Positions 31,867 to 43,738 of a DNA stretch of 64,000 bases are shown here, piece after piece (position 1 is the stretch's first letter; each line of letters begins with the position of its first letter). Location of the stretch: contig NC_035448.2 in the NCBI RefSeq assembly GCF_002127325.2, forward strand, positions 115,117,151-115,181,150, given 5' to 3'. The notes beneath the pieces were generated by a model. That model was not told the DNA's origin and searched no databases. It saw only the letters and a list, made by a program, of their open reading frames with translations. A program made the translations under genes and the position numbers. The DNA is from Helianthus annuus (lineage: Eukaryota > Streptophyta > Magnoliopsida > Asterales > Asteraceae).

Positions 31867-31923
31867 TCACTTTAGAATTTTATGTGTCGATGAAACAAAG
31901 TACAATTGCCAAATCCTTGTAGG

Positions 31924-33353
31924 TGTCACAGCTCCCGACCCCACCCCGGGAGCGAGAGCCGCGGGCCAGTCAGATGGTATCGGTGTTTATTAAATATGCA
32001 GCGGAAAACTTTCATCAGGACCGTAGTTAGGAAATATTTATCAGAGTTTAAAACACCATATTTTATAATAAACAAGTGGGATAAAACCCGAGTTTTATTT
32101 GCAATACATTTATAGGGATAAACCCTAATTATTGAAAACATGATCTCCTTTTTATTTAGGTAACTTTTATAGCCACTTTTCTATGCCTTCAGCGCTCTCC
32201 AGCTGACTTCTATTGGCTTCACACTAAGTTACTTGAAACGCGTTTTAAAAAGATTTTATCAGCAAGAAATACTGGTGAGTGCATCCTAGTTTAATCAAAA
32301 CAGTTGTATCACTTTACAGTATTGAAGGCATCCGCAATTACATTTGCTTAAATCTATCCAATTACCCCTTTTCTAGTATTGTCAATCCTGACTTGTGGTC
32401 ATGCTACTATTCCAATAGTAACGACTTTCAATTAATGTATACAAAACCCCAACATACCGGTAGTAATGGTAGACTTACAAATAATCAATTACTGTTAAGT
32501 GTAATTTAAAACATTTGAGGTTTTGGTAAAACATTTTGACTCACAAAAGTAATTTGCAAAAAAGTGCAAAAAGAGAATGTACTCACATTTGTAGACTTAG
32601 GTATTTCTACAGGCTTCCTGGAAATATTATAGCTGCTTCCTGTTGTTTCTCCTAGTTATTATTTATTTAAATTAAACAATGCACATGTGTTAGTAAGATA
32701 ACCCAATTTACATTAACCGTACAACTCGAGACAGAACTCCAATGATTGAGTCAGGCAGAGCCTTGACATGCATTACAGAGTCCTAGATCAATCAAGTGTA
32801 ACACGAGACAGAACTCCAACGACTAAGTCAGGCAGAACCTTGACACGCGTTCCGGAGTCCTAGATCGATCGTGTAGGGTAACAAATAGGGTTATAATACT
32901 TACAACGAGCAGAGCTTCACTTTATTAGGGGTATTATTTCCCGAGAGTTTTAGCTTACAGAGACTTTAATAGAGAAATAAAACTCTAAACGATTTGGAAT
33001 GAGGCAGGATGCCTCCTTATATATGTAGGTCAGAGGGCGGGTCGCTCCCCACGACGCCCGCTTTTAACTCCTTCACGGCCCGCGAGGGCCTTAAGGTCGG
33101 CTATAGGTTTGGTGACTCAGCGAGTAGGGCCGATGCGTGTCAGGACACGTGGCTCGTTGGGTGTCCGTCAAGTAACATGCTGTAGCGACCCGCGACATAC
33201 CCTGTTGATTCCTTCGCGGCCCGCGAGCGATGGGTTTTCTTGATTTTATTTGATTTTTGTTAATATTAATGTTATTTAGGTCCATTTCTCACATACGGGG
33301 TATATATATATAGGAGCATTTAGGGTCGTTTTCGAGGGTTGTCATATCCTCCC
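31924..33353 (-). mobile_element. R6: LTR piece, probably Gypsy, interrupted by R7
   Basis: The left end TGTCACAGCTCCCGACC interrupts the R3 LTR. The minus strand has a TATA box (CATATATAAGG, 33013-33024), and beyond it GC-rich promoter words (CGCGGGCCGCGA). A duplicated ~80-bp unit lies at 32722-32878 (CGAGACAGAACTCCAA ... GAGTCCTAGATC). No primer site or ORF is visible. R7 starts at 33354, so the other end lies outside the window. It may be a solo LTR or part of a full element. Confidence 0.5.
32722..32878. repeat. Two-copy ~80-bp tandem duplication in R6
   Basis: Both copies share ACAGAACTCCAA, GTCAGGCAGA, CCTTGACA and GAGTCCTAGATC, with about 85 percent identity by eye. Confidence 0.8.
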
Positions 33354-33817
33354 TGTTGGTGCATACGTCTGTCGACTTCGTCTTGTATCGAGCCTTGTAT
33401 TAAAATAGATAGATCAGGGCACGTAATACGAGAAAAATGTCAAAAAGTATGTTTGTGGGTATTTCGCACGAAATGACAACATGTCATTTTGCACGAAATC
33501 AACATGTTATTTCGCACGAAATCACTTGGTGATTTCGTACGAAATAGGCATTTCGTGTGATAGTGATTTCGCGTTGGCATGTTCGTGCGAAATAGGCAGT
33601 CCTATAAATACCCATCGTGCCATTTCATTTGTAACTTTCCGGTTTCAGTACCGAACTGCTGCCGAAGTGTCTACTCGCTGTAAAACTTTGTCAAATCAAT
33701 CAAAAGACAGTTTAAAGTGAATTACAAGCTGAATTACCTCAATACATTTGTTTCCGCCTCTCGTATTGAGCAAAAACTCTTATGATCGACTCGTTTGGGT
33801 CAGAAAACGATCCTACA
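33354..33817 (+). repeat. R7 5' LTR with TTTCGCACGAAAT dyads and TATA box
   Basis: 464 bp from TGTTGGTGCATACG to GATCCTACA. The start resembles the R8 LTR (TGTTAGTGCATACATCTGTC on the minus strand). The TATA box CCTATAAATA is at 33601-33610. Upstream (33460-33598) are repeated ATTTCGCACGAAAT/ATTTCGTACGAAAT palindromes, including a larger inverted pair around CACTTGGTG. Confidence 0.85.
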
Positions 33818-33819
33818 AG

Positions 33820-33833
33820 TGGTATCAGAGCTC
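33820..33833 (+). promoter_or_regulatory. R7 primer binding site
   Basis: TGGTATCAGAGCTC two bases after the LTR, complementary to initiator tRNA-Met. Confidence 0.87.
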
Positions 33834-34044
33834 AGGAGGAAGAGTTCTTACCAATTCAGCTGCAAATTCTGATTTCTACACCTTCTTTTTCAAAATTAAC
33901 AAGTTTTCATGATTAAAATTACTTGAATTTCACACATTATACGTGCAATAGTGTTTTAACAAACCCTTGAAAGTTTCAGACTTAAAATCAGATTAAAACC
34001 TGATCAATTTTGACAAAAACAGTTCGAGATGATGACATCAGCAG

Positions 34045-34312
34045 CATTTCATACGAAATAAGAGTTTCATTTCGCACGAAATAGCATATTTTGGGTCTTT
34101 TCGCACGAAATCAATTAGAATCATTCATTTCGCACGAAATCAACAGGGTATTTCGTACGAAATCAGTTATTTCGCATCAAATTGGCATTTCGTTTGACCA
34201 TTTCGCACGAAATCACCTCGAAAGCTGTCATTTCAGGTGAGAGAGTTCATTTCGCTTGAAAGGTGATTTCGCACCAAATATCATTTCGCTTGAGAGTGTA
34301 TTTCGTTTGAAA
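34045..34312 (+). repeat. R7 leader array of ATTTCGCACGAAAT words
   Basis: About 13 copies of ATTTCGCACGAAAT or decayed forms (ATTTCGTACGAAAT, ATTTCGCTTGAAAG) lie between primer site and gag. The word is the same as in the LTR dyads and is a near-perfect palindrome. Confidence 0.85.
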
Positions 34313-34342
34313 GATAAGTTTGTAAGATTTTGAAACCGAATC

Positions 34343-37300
34343 ATGGAAGAGGAATTTTACAACGCCTTTGCTACTCCGATTAGTATTGCATAGAACACAA
34401 TGTTGGAAAATGTAACGGGCACTATGCAAAAACCGCCAAAACTCACGAACATTGAGGAATATAAAGGATGGGAAGAACGATTCGAAAACTGGGTTCAAGC
34501 AAATTACTTGGATGCTTGGGAATGTGTTGAAACGACATATGTTAGACCAATGAATGACGATGAAGAGATTATTGCAATTAAAGATCTTAGTGCTGAAGAG
34601 AAAAAAAATACAAAGATGAAAAAATGATGACCAGTTTATTACATCAAGCTGTTAAGGAAGATATCTTGGTTTTATTGCAACACGATGGAACTGCTTATTC
34701 GATTTGGAAAGCTTTAAAATCAAAGTTTGTTGGAAGTAAAGAAATGATCAAGAACAAAAAATCATTTTTGAAAAAGGAATTTGATCTATTTCGTGGTTTG
34801 AGAACTGAGAACACCAAGCAGATCATTGAAAGATACTGCAATTTGTTAGTCAACATGAAAAGGGTAAGCATTACAAAGGATAATGAAGAGTTGATTGAAA
34901 AGATGGCTGATGCGTTGCCACATGAAACTTGGGGCACATACCTCATGATGTTGAGAAACAAGAAAGATTTTGGGAATCTAACACTAAGTAAGTTCATTGA
35001 AAAGCTTGAAGCTCAAGAAATGGAACAAAGGAAGATTTCAAGAATGAAGGATTTTGATGGTGAACAAGATATCGGCCTTTATTACAAAGGAGGTATCAGT
35101 GATAAAACCAACATGTCACCAAAGGTTGAGACTGCATTCAATGCTAAGGGTTCATCTGGAGGGTCATCTAAAGGATCAAACAGCAAAATAAGTTTTTCTT
35201 CATATCCATCATTTGATCCAAACTTGTCAACAACAAAGAATGGCAAAGTTATTCAATGCAACATTGCATTAAACCTTGAAAATGATCAAGATTACTCAGA
35301 AGAAGTTGCAAAAAGTCACATGTCTTTGTTGGTAACTGTATTAGAGTCATATGGGAGTCTAGTTGCAGGAAGGATCGGGAATCCAATGTTGACAAAAGAG
35401 GATTACGATCAGATTGATGCTGAAGAGATGGAATTGATGGATATAAAGTGGTGTTTGGCGAGTGTGTTAAGAAGAGCTGAGAAATTCAAACAGATCACAG
35501 GAAGAGATGATTTCCGTGATGCAAATGTTTCTACTTTGGGATTTGATAAATCTAAAGTTACTTGTTTTCGTTGCAGGGAAAAAGGACACTTCAAGAGAGA
35601 GTGCACGAATCGCGAAGCAAGTGGAGCTCAAAATCCGTTCAACAACAATGACTACTATCGGAAAGCCATTTATCATCAAGTTGCTCAACAACAACAAGAA
35701 CCACAAACTGCACATGCTAAGAAGGTGATTGAGGAGTCATCAAAGAGAGCTTGTATGGTGAATCAAGATGATAAAAAATCAACAAAAGGATCCAGTTGGG
35801 ATAAATATATTTCAGCTGACAACAAAGCATTTCTAATAGATCAAGATGATGAAAGATTACCAGAAGGTTTTAGCTGGGAAAATTTTAGTTGGGATACTTA
35901 TTGTCCGGATAAAGAGATTCTAAAATCCAAAGCTTTTGTTGCTAGAGTTGCCGAAGATAGTGATAATGATGATGATTATTATGCAAGAAGAATGGAAGAG
36001 CATTTAAGAATGATGGAAGAGAGTGACAGTGATGATGGAAAAGTTAGAAAGAAAAAGAAGAAAGCTAAGAAACAAGTCAGCAGTGATGATGAAGAAGTTC
36101 CTGTGATAAAGAAAACAATAAAAGAAGTTCCAGCTTTCAAAGTTGAAGCAGAAGCCGATGCAAGAAAGATTCTTGTGAAAGTGAAAATTGTGAAGTGGTG
36201 AAGAAGCAAAACAGTACTTTGATTCATAACATGAACATATTGAAAGAATCTTATGATGTTCTCAATAAGGCAATGAATCAGTACAATCAATCAAGCAGTT
36301 AACAAGCAACAGCCATGAAGACATTTCAAGGAGCTTTTATGACAAAGCAGAAAGTTGTCAACAATTACATTGAGAAGTGTGTTGTGCTAGAACAAAAACT
36401 GGAAACCCAAAGAATTGAAACAGAAAGAGTAAACAGGTTGTTAAAAAGTTACTCATGTACTTCTTATGTTATTGACAGGATCTATCCAACAGTTGAAGGC
36501 ATGAAGGCTTTTGAAGAAGAAACATCTGAAGAGAAGCTTCTGAAACAAAAGAGAAAACTGAAGTGAAAAATTCTGGTAAGAAACAGAGTGTCAGTTACAA
36601 CAAGTGTCCACCCCCGCTTGAAAATGGATATTCTCCACGAAATCCAAGTTCAGAAAGAGTAAAAAAGGCAACAAATTTATAGTGGGAGTCTGAGTCTTCA
36701 GAAAATTTGCCAGACAACATTGATGTTACTTTCACATCATCTTACACTGATCATGAGTCCGAATTAATAAAGAAAGTAGTCGATCAGGTGTTGGATAAAG
36801 ATGAAACCGAGGAGTCAAAGTCGGAGTCAAAATCAGAGTCAGAGTCTGAATCCGACACGTCAAGTTCAAAAGTCAAACAGGGCAAAAGAGTATACAATAA
36901 AGAATTTATGTTATCAAAATCTAATTTGAATAACGAAGCATACAAAGTAGCTTATACTTTGAATTATTCTGACAAATTATATTCTGATGAAGAATTTCCA
37001 ATAAGAGGTGTCAAAACTGAAATGATTAAAAAGGTTTTCAAACTAACAGAAATTAATATTTCTGAAATAAAAGATGTAAATCTTACTGATAAACCTAAAA
37101 AATACACCTCAAGAGTTCAACAAAGAGAAAACAAGAAAAAAGGTTACCGTTCTGGTTCAGGTTATCGAAAGAAACAAACCATAACGGTAATTTCAAAAAG
37201 AAAGGTCTTGGTTTTATTCCACCATAAAATCATAAAAATGAAAAAACATGTAAACCAAAAACTGTATTTGTTTCAGGAGCAAGCTCGGAAGAAGAGGAGA

Positions 37301-38025
37301 AGAGTTCATTCTGGAAGCAGACCAACAGAGAATTCCTTGCAAAGAAGCAAGAAGGAATGAAGAATGAAGCTGTTCAAAAGAAAGAGACGAGAACTTGTTT
37401 TCAATGCAAATCAATTGGTCATATTGCCAAGAATTGTCCTAAGGCAATTCAAACAAAACGGGGAGTGTCTCTCAAAATGAAAGAAAAGATGGTTGAAAAT
37501 GAACCACTAACCACACCTTTTATAATTTTCAAAAATTCGAAGTATGAAGTTGGTGAATGTTCAAACAGGTTTTACAAGAGAAGGGTGAATCTTGACAACC
37601 AAAAATGGGTTGTTATGAAATCTGATGATAGTTCTAGCGATGATTCTGATTCATCTAAATCAGAGGAGCTATCTTCTGGCGATGAAGTTGATTCCACAAA
37701 AGCAGAGGAGTCACAAGTTGAATCAAAAGGTGAAAAATCAGTTCCTCCAATGGATGATGCAAATTTTCCACCATTGAGGGCTGAAAATTTTAAGCAAAAA
37801 ATTAGAAAAGTTGAGATTTCAAATCAATTCTTTTCTGAAAAGAAAGAATTTGATGTTGATAAAGCCTTTAACCCCAAAGTGAAACATATTTTTGGAAAAA
37901 TGATTGATGGGAAGGTCAAAGGGGTAAAGGAATATTATGAGAAGAGGATGAAAGGAAAGAAACTGAGTGATGGTAACTCGGAATCTCCCAAGGTCTGTCA
38001 GGCTTGGAAGAATTTCTTTAACTAA
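34343..38025 (+). pseudogene. R7 gag (Copia-type, very long), several breaks
   Basis: The likely native start is the ATG at 34343; an in-frame TAG follows at 34391-34393. The N-terminus (PPKLTNIEEYKGWEERFENWV) and the segment from 34624 (LWKALKSKF-like, TKQIIERYCNLLVNMKR) are typical of Copia UBN2-type gag. A frame change lies at an A8 run (34601-34608). The first CCHC knuckle is CFRCREKGHFKREC (35563-35604). Acidic and basic low-complexity stretches and a coiled coil follow. Further breaks occur near 36165-36200, at a TAA near 36299, near 36560 and near 37200-37360. The second knuckle is CFQCKSIGHIAKNC (37395-37436). The end is FPPLRAEN...VKHIFGKMIDGKVKGVKEYY...QAW. This copy cannot be translated through. 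No protease follows. Confidence 0.82.
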
Positions 38026-38264
38026 AAAAACCTGACTTGCCGGAACTCCTAGGTTGGTAATTGGGGAGTAGGAATCGGCATCTTTCTTGAGAAATTCACA
38101 TCTGTGATATTTCGATTTACAAGTGGTAGTGTTTCTTGAATTTGTCATATCTTATCTTACAAGTGATGTGTTTAGTTTGTGAATCTACAAGTGGTAGAAA
38201 AGTGGGTTTTCACTTACAAGTAGTTAATCAAGGTCATTAAATTGAACTTGGTATAATCCTCATA
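38026..38264 (+). other. R7 region after gag with ACAAGTGGTAG repeats
   Basis: It starts with the conserved CCTGACTTGCCGGA...AGGTTGGTAA block. Then come TACAAGTGGTAG, TACAAGTGATG, TACAAGTGGTAG and TACAAGTAG at 30-60 nt spacing. The last five bases TCATA (38260-38264) are the target duplication of R8. Confidence 0.65.
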
Positions 38265-38662
38265 TGTATGATCGATTTGTGACCCAACCGAGTCGTTCAG
38301 AAGAGTTCTTAGACTATACGAAAGGCGGAAACAGACGTATAGACTCGAAACAGCTTGAATATCACTTTAACCTTCTTGTATATTTAATTGACAGAGTTTA
38401 CAGATACAAGAAATACCGGCAGCACTTCGGTACAATATCCCGATTCCCCACCAAATGAAATGATCACTAGCCTATTTATAGAGATTTTGATTTCCCATGA
38501 AAGTGCAATGTTCATTTCGTGGGAAATCAACATTTCGTGGGAAATCAACATTTCGTGGGAAATCAACTCTAAAACTCTACTTTCCTGAACTACGTGACTC
38601 GATCTAACATATCTAGTGTAAGACACGATACAAGACGAAGTCGACAGATGTATGCACTAACA
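38265..38662 (-). repeat. R8 3' LTR
   Basis: 398 bp. It has three tandem copies of an 18-bp unit containing ATTTCGTGGGAAATC (about 38510-38570), where the 5' LTR has two. The minus-strand TATA box CTATAAATAG is near 38473, with a GATTTCCCATGAAA...TTTCGTGGGAAATC dyad upstream of it. Confidence 0.88.
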
Positions 38663-40583
38663 GACTCCCCCTCAGATGTTGATGAGTCTTCAGTGTCGAG
38701 TCTTTTCATCTTCAGTCTTTATCAGTCTTTGGGCTTTTCTTTCCAATCAACATCAACAGACTCCCCCTAACAATGTGCTGGCATTCCTTAAGTTCATCAG
38801 CATCATCTGCTTCAGGATCGTAGTCTGGCAATTTACAGATTCAAGCAACGCAACCTGGCTCACCTGTAAATTCTCTACCCAAAACATAAGTTTCATAAAA
38901 AAATAAGATATAACAAATTTAGAAACTTTGCTGATCACTTATAGACACAATCTGAACAAGAAGATTTATCATGCAAGTCACTGATGAATCACTTGTATAT
39001 ATATCATTTTCATTTCAAACATCTTTAAACAAACTTTCCCAAACCTGTTCGTCATGTTCAGCACTTGGAATTTTGAAAATCAGCTTTCCAACATCAGTTG
39101 CCTAGAATCTTTTTGAATTTTTTTTTTTCAAAATTTATGCTAACACACCGAAAATCTTTATTGAATTTTGTGAAATAACCAAAATGAAATGTAGTAAAGA
39201 AATATTTACATATAATATTTTTGTGAGTTTGTGTAAGAGGATCATATCAGTTTCTGAGACAAATCACCAACACCGTTAAGCCTTAAACATTTTAAGTTCT
39301 AAACAATTCACTTAGATTGTCAGTATACTGATCCACTTAAATTTTCACACAAAGTTCAACTGTTTCGAGATACGAAATTAGTGTTTTAGAGACTTAAACT
39401 TATTCGCGTGTCCCACCTCAGAATATACTCCCATATCCAGATCCTAATATTCAGTCTTACAGGTGAGTATACCTAGATGATATCTGTAAGGGGTTAAATT
39501 GAGAAGGCCGTGAGAGCTCAGGTCAGAATTTCCGTTCAGCAGAGAGATGACGGCTTCGACTTTTGGTGGGTCCCCTTTAGAGGATCTTTTATTACAACAG
39601 CAATGATTATCAATTTTATTGTTTCATCATTTTTGCTGAGTGCGGCGCTATATTTCAAGCAAGCAGAAAGTATTATGCGGGGACTAGGTCAGAATTTCCA
39701 TTCAGTAGAAGTCCCGAGATAATACCCCAGATATCACTAAGCATAAAGACTTAGTATCTCAGAAAGAGGGACCTTTCAAACAAGATTTCGAGGGTTACCC
39801 ATATATTCAAGAAGTTGTTCCCCACGATATAAGCAAGTTTGAATTTAGGTTTATATCTCGTCACAATCTACTAAATGTGTAAAAACCTACTGACATATCC
39901 GCAGTGAGATTGTTTATCACATTTTAACTTTCCAATTCTTTAGCATGTTGTGACAGTCCACTGATGTACTATCATTTCCTCTTTTTACAACAAAACTCAT
40001 TTTTGATTTTATCATGTTTTTGTATTTTTCAAATTTTCTAATGTTTTTGGATTTTCTGAAATTTTCTACTCCCCCTAAAATGCAAAGACATTTAAAGAAA
40101 TTTGAAAACAAAAACTAAATTTTTACCCACTAAGAAAAAACAAACTATACAAGTAAATCGACAACTGATATCAAATTGCTTCAATTCGCCATTCACTTGG
40201 CATAAACAATCAGAACTCCCCCTATCAACAAACTATTTTCTCATTTAGATTTCAAAACACTTAAGTTTGTTTTAATCAAAATGATTTTTTCCGGAAAATA
40301 AGTTTGGTTGATTTTACCACTTGTAGGTATACTATGAGTAGGTTCGGGGATATGGTTCATCATATTGTCTCTCAAATACTTGTAGGAAAATGCAAGTACA
40401 AATTAATGTCTTTGATTTACCATATGCAAGTATGCACAATCCAATCTCCTAACCACTTGTAAGACAAACACAAACAAACCTCTTTACCATTTGTATGATG
40501 ACATTACCATAGTAAATTCCTCAAGAAAGATGCCGATTCATGATCCACGATTACAAACTTGGGATCTCCGGCAAGTCAGGTTT
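38663..40583 (-). other. R8 3' non-coding region: polypurine tracts and conserved module
   Basis: Minus-strand tracts GAGGGGGAGTCTG (38663-38674), TAGGGGGAGTCTG (about 38758), TTTTAGGGGGAG (about 40070) and ATAGGGGGAGTTC (about 40212). Between 39226 and 39990 the minus strand aligns with R1 and R4. Just after gag (40315-40583) are TACAAGTGG-like repeats and the CTGACTTGCCGGA block. Confidence 0.7.
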
Positions 40584-42744
40584 TTAGTCAAAGAAAATAT
40601 CCACCCAAGCCTGACCAGCCTTGGGTATCACCAAGTCATCATCACTTGGTTTGTTACCTTTCTTCTTCTTTTCATAAAATTCTTTAACCCCTTTGACTTT
40701 TCGGTCAATCATCTTTCCAAAGATGTGTTTCACTTTGGGGTTAAAGGCCTTTTCGACATCAAATTCCTTTTTATCATCATAAAATTGGTTTGATATTTCA
40801 ACCTTACCAATTTTCTTTTTGAAATTTTCAGCACTCAATAGTGGAAAATTTTCATCATCCAACTTAGTTACTGACTTTTCAGAATTTTCAACAACTTGTG
40901 GCTCCTCTGATTTTGTGGAATCAGATTCATCGCAAGAAGATAGCTCCTCTGATTTTGACCTATCAGAATCATCACTAGAACTACCTCCAGACTTCTTAAC
41001 CACCCATTTCTGCTTGTCATTTTTAGCTTTCTTTTTGTAAAACCTGTTTGAACATTCACCAATTTCAAATGTGGAATTTTTAAACAATTTTGTTCTATCA
41101 ATTGGTGGTTCAAACTCAACAACTTTGTTCTTCAGTTTACGAGAAACTTCCTGTTTTGATGGTATTGCCTTCGAACAATCTCTGGCAATATGTCCAACAC
41201 AGTTGCATTTGAAACAGGTTCTCGTATCTTTCCTCTGACCAGCAAACTTCATCTTCTCTTTCTTCTTTGCAAGGAACTCACTGTTTGACTGCCTCCAAAA
41301 TTCTTTCTTTTCCTCTACATCTGCTGAGGTACTGAAACAAAAGTCATTTTGGATTTAAAATCACGAACATATTTTTCATTTTTCTGTTTTTCTGTTGGAG
41401 TAAAACCAAGACCTTTCTTTTTGAAAATTACCGTTATGGTTTGATTTCTTTTGGAAACCAGAACCAGAACCAGAACCGTAACCCTTTTTCTTGTTTAATC
41501 TTTGTTGTACTCTTGAGGTGTATTTTTTAGGTTTTTCATTAAGATATAAATCTTTTATTTCAGAAATATTAATTTCTGTGAGTTTGAAAACCTTGTTTAT
41601 CAGTTCTGTTTTGACACCTCTTATTGGAAATTCCTCATCAGAATATAATTTGTCAGAATCATTCGAAGTGTAAGCAACTTTAAACGGTTCATCATCCAAA
41701 TTAGATTTTGATAACAGGAATTCATTACTATAAACTCTTTTGCCCTGTTTTTCTTGTTGACCCGGAGTGCTGAACTCAGACTTTGACTCTGAACTAGACT
41801 CTGACTTTGACTCTTCTGTCTCATCATTATCTAACACATGATCCACGACTTTCTTCATCAATTGAGATTGTTGATCAGTATCAGACGATGTAAAAATGAC
41901 ATCAATGTTTTCTGGCAAATTTACTGACGAATCCGACTCCCACTGCAAATTTGTTGCCTTTTTGACTCTTTCATCATTTGGATTTCTAGCCAAATATCCA
42001 TTTTCCAGCGGGGGTGGACACTTGTTGTAACTGACACCTTATTTCTTACCAGAATTCTTCTTGTCAGTCTTTTTCTTCATGTCACTCTTCTTCTTTCGGG
42101 AGTCTTGTTTTCAGCAATTTTTTCAGCATCTTTTTCTTCAGTTACTTCATCTTCTTCCCATGCCTTCATACCTTCAACAGTGGGATATATCCTGTCAATG
42201 ACATAAGAAGTACATGAATAACTTTTCAACAAATGATTCACTCTTTCAGTTTCAATTCTTTGTAACTTTAGCTTTTGTTCCAAAGCAGCACACTTCTCAC
42301 AACTTTCTGCTTGATCATGAATGCTCCTTGAAGTGTTTTCATTGTTGTAGCTTGCTCTTCACTAGTGTCATTGTACATATTCATCGCTTTGTTTAGCACA
42401 TCATAAGATTCCTTTGATCTGTTCATATTGTGAATGAACGAACTATTTTGTTTCTTCATTGCTTCACAATTTTCACACATTACTGGACACTTTTTTGCAA
42501 CAGCTTCTTCATCAATCTTGAACTTTGGAACTTCTTTCACTTTCCTTCTCACCACCGGAACTGTTTCATCGTCACTACTAACCGGTGTCTTTACCTTTTT
42601 CTTCTTCTTCTTTGCTTTCTCATCTTCACTATCACTTTCAGCCATCATCTTCAAATGTTGTGCCATTTGTTTCGCATAGTATTCAGTATCATCGTCATCA
42701 CTATCCATGTTTCGGTAATAGATTTCAAACAAGATTACTTTCAA
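40584..42744 (-). pseudogene. R8 gag, C-terminal two-thirds only, broken
   Basis: The frames 42268-42744, 42077-42283, 41376-41993 and 40584-41252 (all minus) align in order with the R7 gag from about 35950 onward: acidic/basic stretch, NCEAMKKQNS, SYSCTSYVIDRIYPTVEG, PENIDVIFTSSDTD, CCHC knuckle CFKCNCVGHIARDC, FPLLSAEN...VKHIFGKMIDRKVKGV...GQAWV. The Copia-type N-terminus and first knuckle are absent: the leader joins directly to the middle of gag. The frame changes between segments show decay. Confidence 0.78.
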
Positions 42745-43738
42745 ACGAAATTATCCTGCTTAAACGAAATCACCTTGAATCACCAGCAGACAAACAAACA
42801 AACAATCTATCAGTTCAAATGGACTAAATACGTAACAGTGTGTGTTTGTGAAATCAATCTAAGACTCGTGTCGAAGATTTGCGGACTGACTAAACTCCAA
42901 ATCATGCAAATTGAGTGAATGGGCCGATAAAAATTGATTCAATTGGGCCGAACTCAACTTTGTGTATCTGACACTAATCCAAGTCACATGGGCCAGTGAA
43001 ATGGACCTGACAACTGAAACTCTTGTAAATCTCTTATATCAATACATGGGTTGCACTATTGACTTTCAAACTAATTAAGTTTTGGCCGATCACTCTAATA
43101 TTGGGCTGAGAACTTTGTTTATACAATAAATGTTCACATGTACTTCAATCAATGGCCGACAATATTATCTTTCAAAACTCTTTGATTGGGCCGCAAACAT
43201 GCAAATCTTGAATTCTATTGGGCCGATTTGTTTCAATCACGTGGACTTATGCAGTCTACAAGATTAATGGCCACGTGATATATAGAATCTAAAACAACTT
43301 GATTGGGCCGAACAATTTGCTTTAACTGTTTAGTGATTTTTGATCAGATAATCATGCAAAAGCCGACAAACCCATCAATTTCTATTGGGCTGCCCAACCC
43401 ACTTAACCGACAACATTAAATGTTCAACAAAATCGATCGGGCCATCAAATTCACTAAACCAACGATATTAATGAACCGACAAACTCTTAACACACAAACA
43501 ATCTCATGGACAATTAAGTGGCTGACACACTTTTGGCTATTTATCAAAGATCATGTGCATACTATGAAATCAATCAATTAATGCATAACCGACCAATTGA
43601 TGATTGGACCTCCAAACTGAACTGACACATGCAATCAATACATGATTCTTCCGACAAAGTAATTCAGCAAATTAATTTCATTTGGCCGTTCATATAAGTG
43701 GATGTGAAGGATATTTAGGGCAAATTAATTTCATCCTG
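42745..43738 (-). other. R8 leader with TGGGCC array
   Basis: Next to gag the minus strand has ATTTCGTTTGAAAG and GATTTCGTTTAAGC, like the end of the R7 leader. From 42915 to about 43450 (and once near 43684) TTGGGCCGA, ATGGGCC and TGGGCTG recur about 12 times. TGGGCC/T is the core of plant site II promoter elements. This word differs from the R8 LTR word. No ORF is present. Confidence 0.6.

Larger units (their letters stand above)
17025..31923 (+). mobile_element. R3: gag-only Ty3/Gypsy element, split by R4 and R5
   Basis: A U5 remnant ends at 17273, followed by a degraded primer site, leader, gag (18284-19320), insertion R4, a 3' region (25527-26467), a polypurine tract, and a 3' LTR starting at 26468 that carries R5. 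No protease or later pol domain occurs between gag and the tract. The 5' LTR is cut by the CACTA-like end and the 3' LTR is cut at 31923 by R6. LTR and leader are related to those of R9. Confidence 0.75.
26468..31923 (+). repeat. R3 3' LTR (26468-26638 and 30184-31923), split by R5
   Basis: It starts TGTAACCCCCACG after the polypurine tract. R5 interrupts it with a clean TTAGA duplication. The right part holds the TATA box (30477) and sequence homologous to the R9 LTR (GTGAGTACATAGT-CCCCTCTTTTA; the stem-loop). The U5 end is missing because R6 begins at 31924. Confidence 0.75.
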
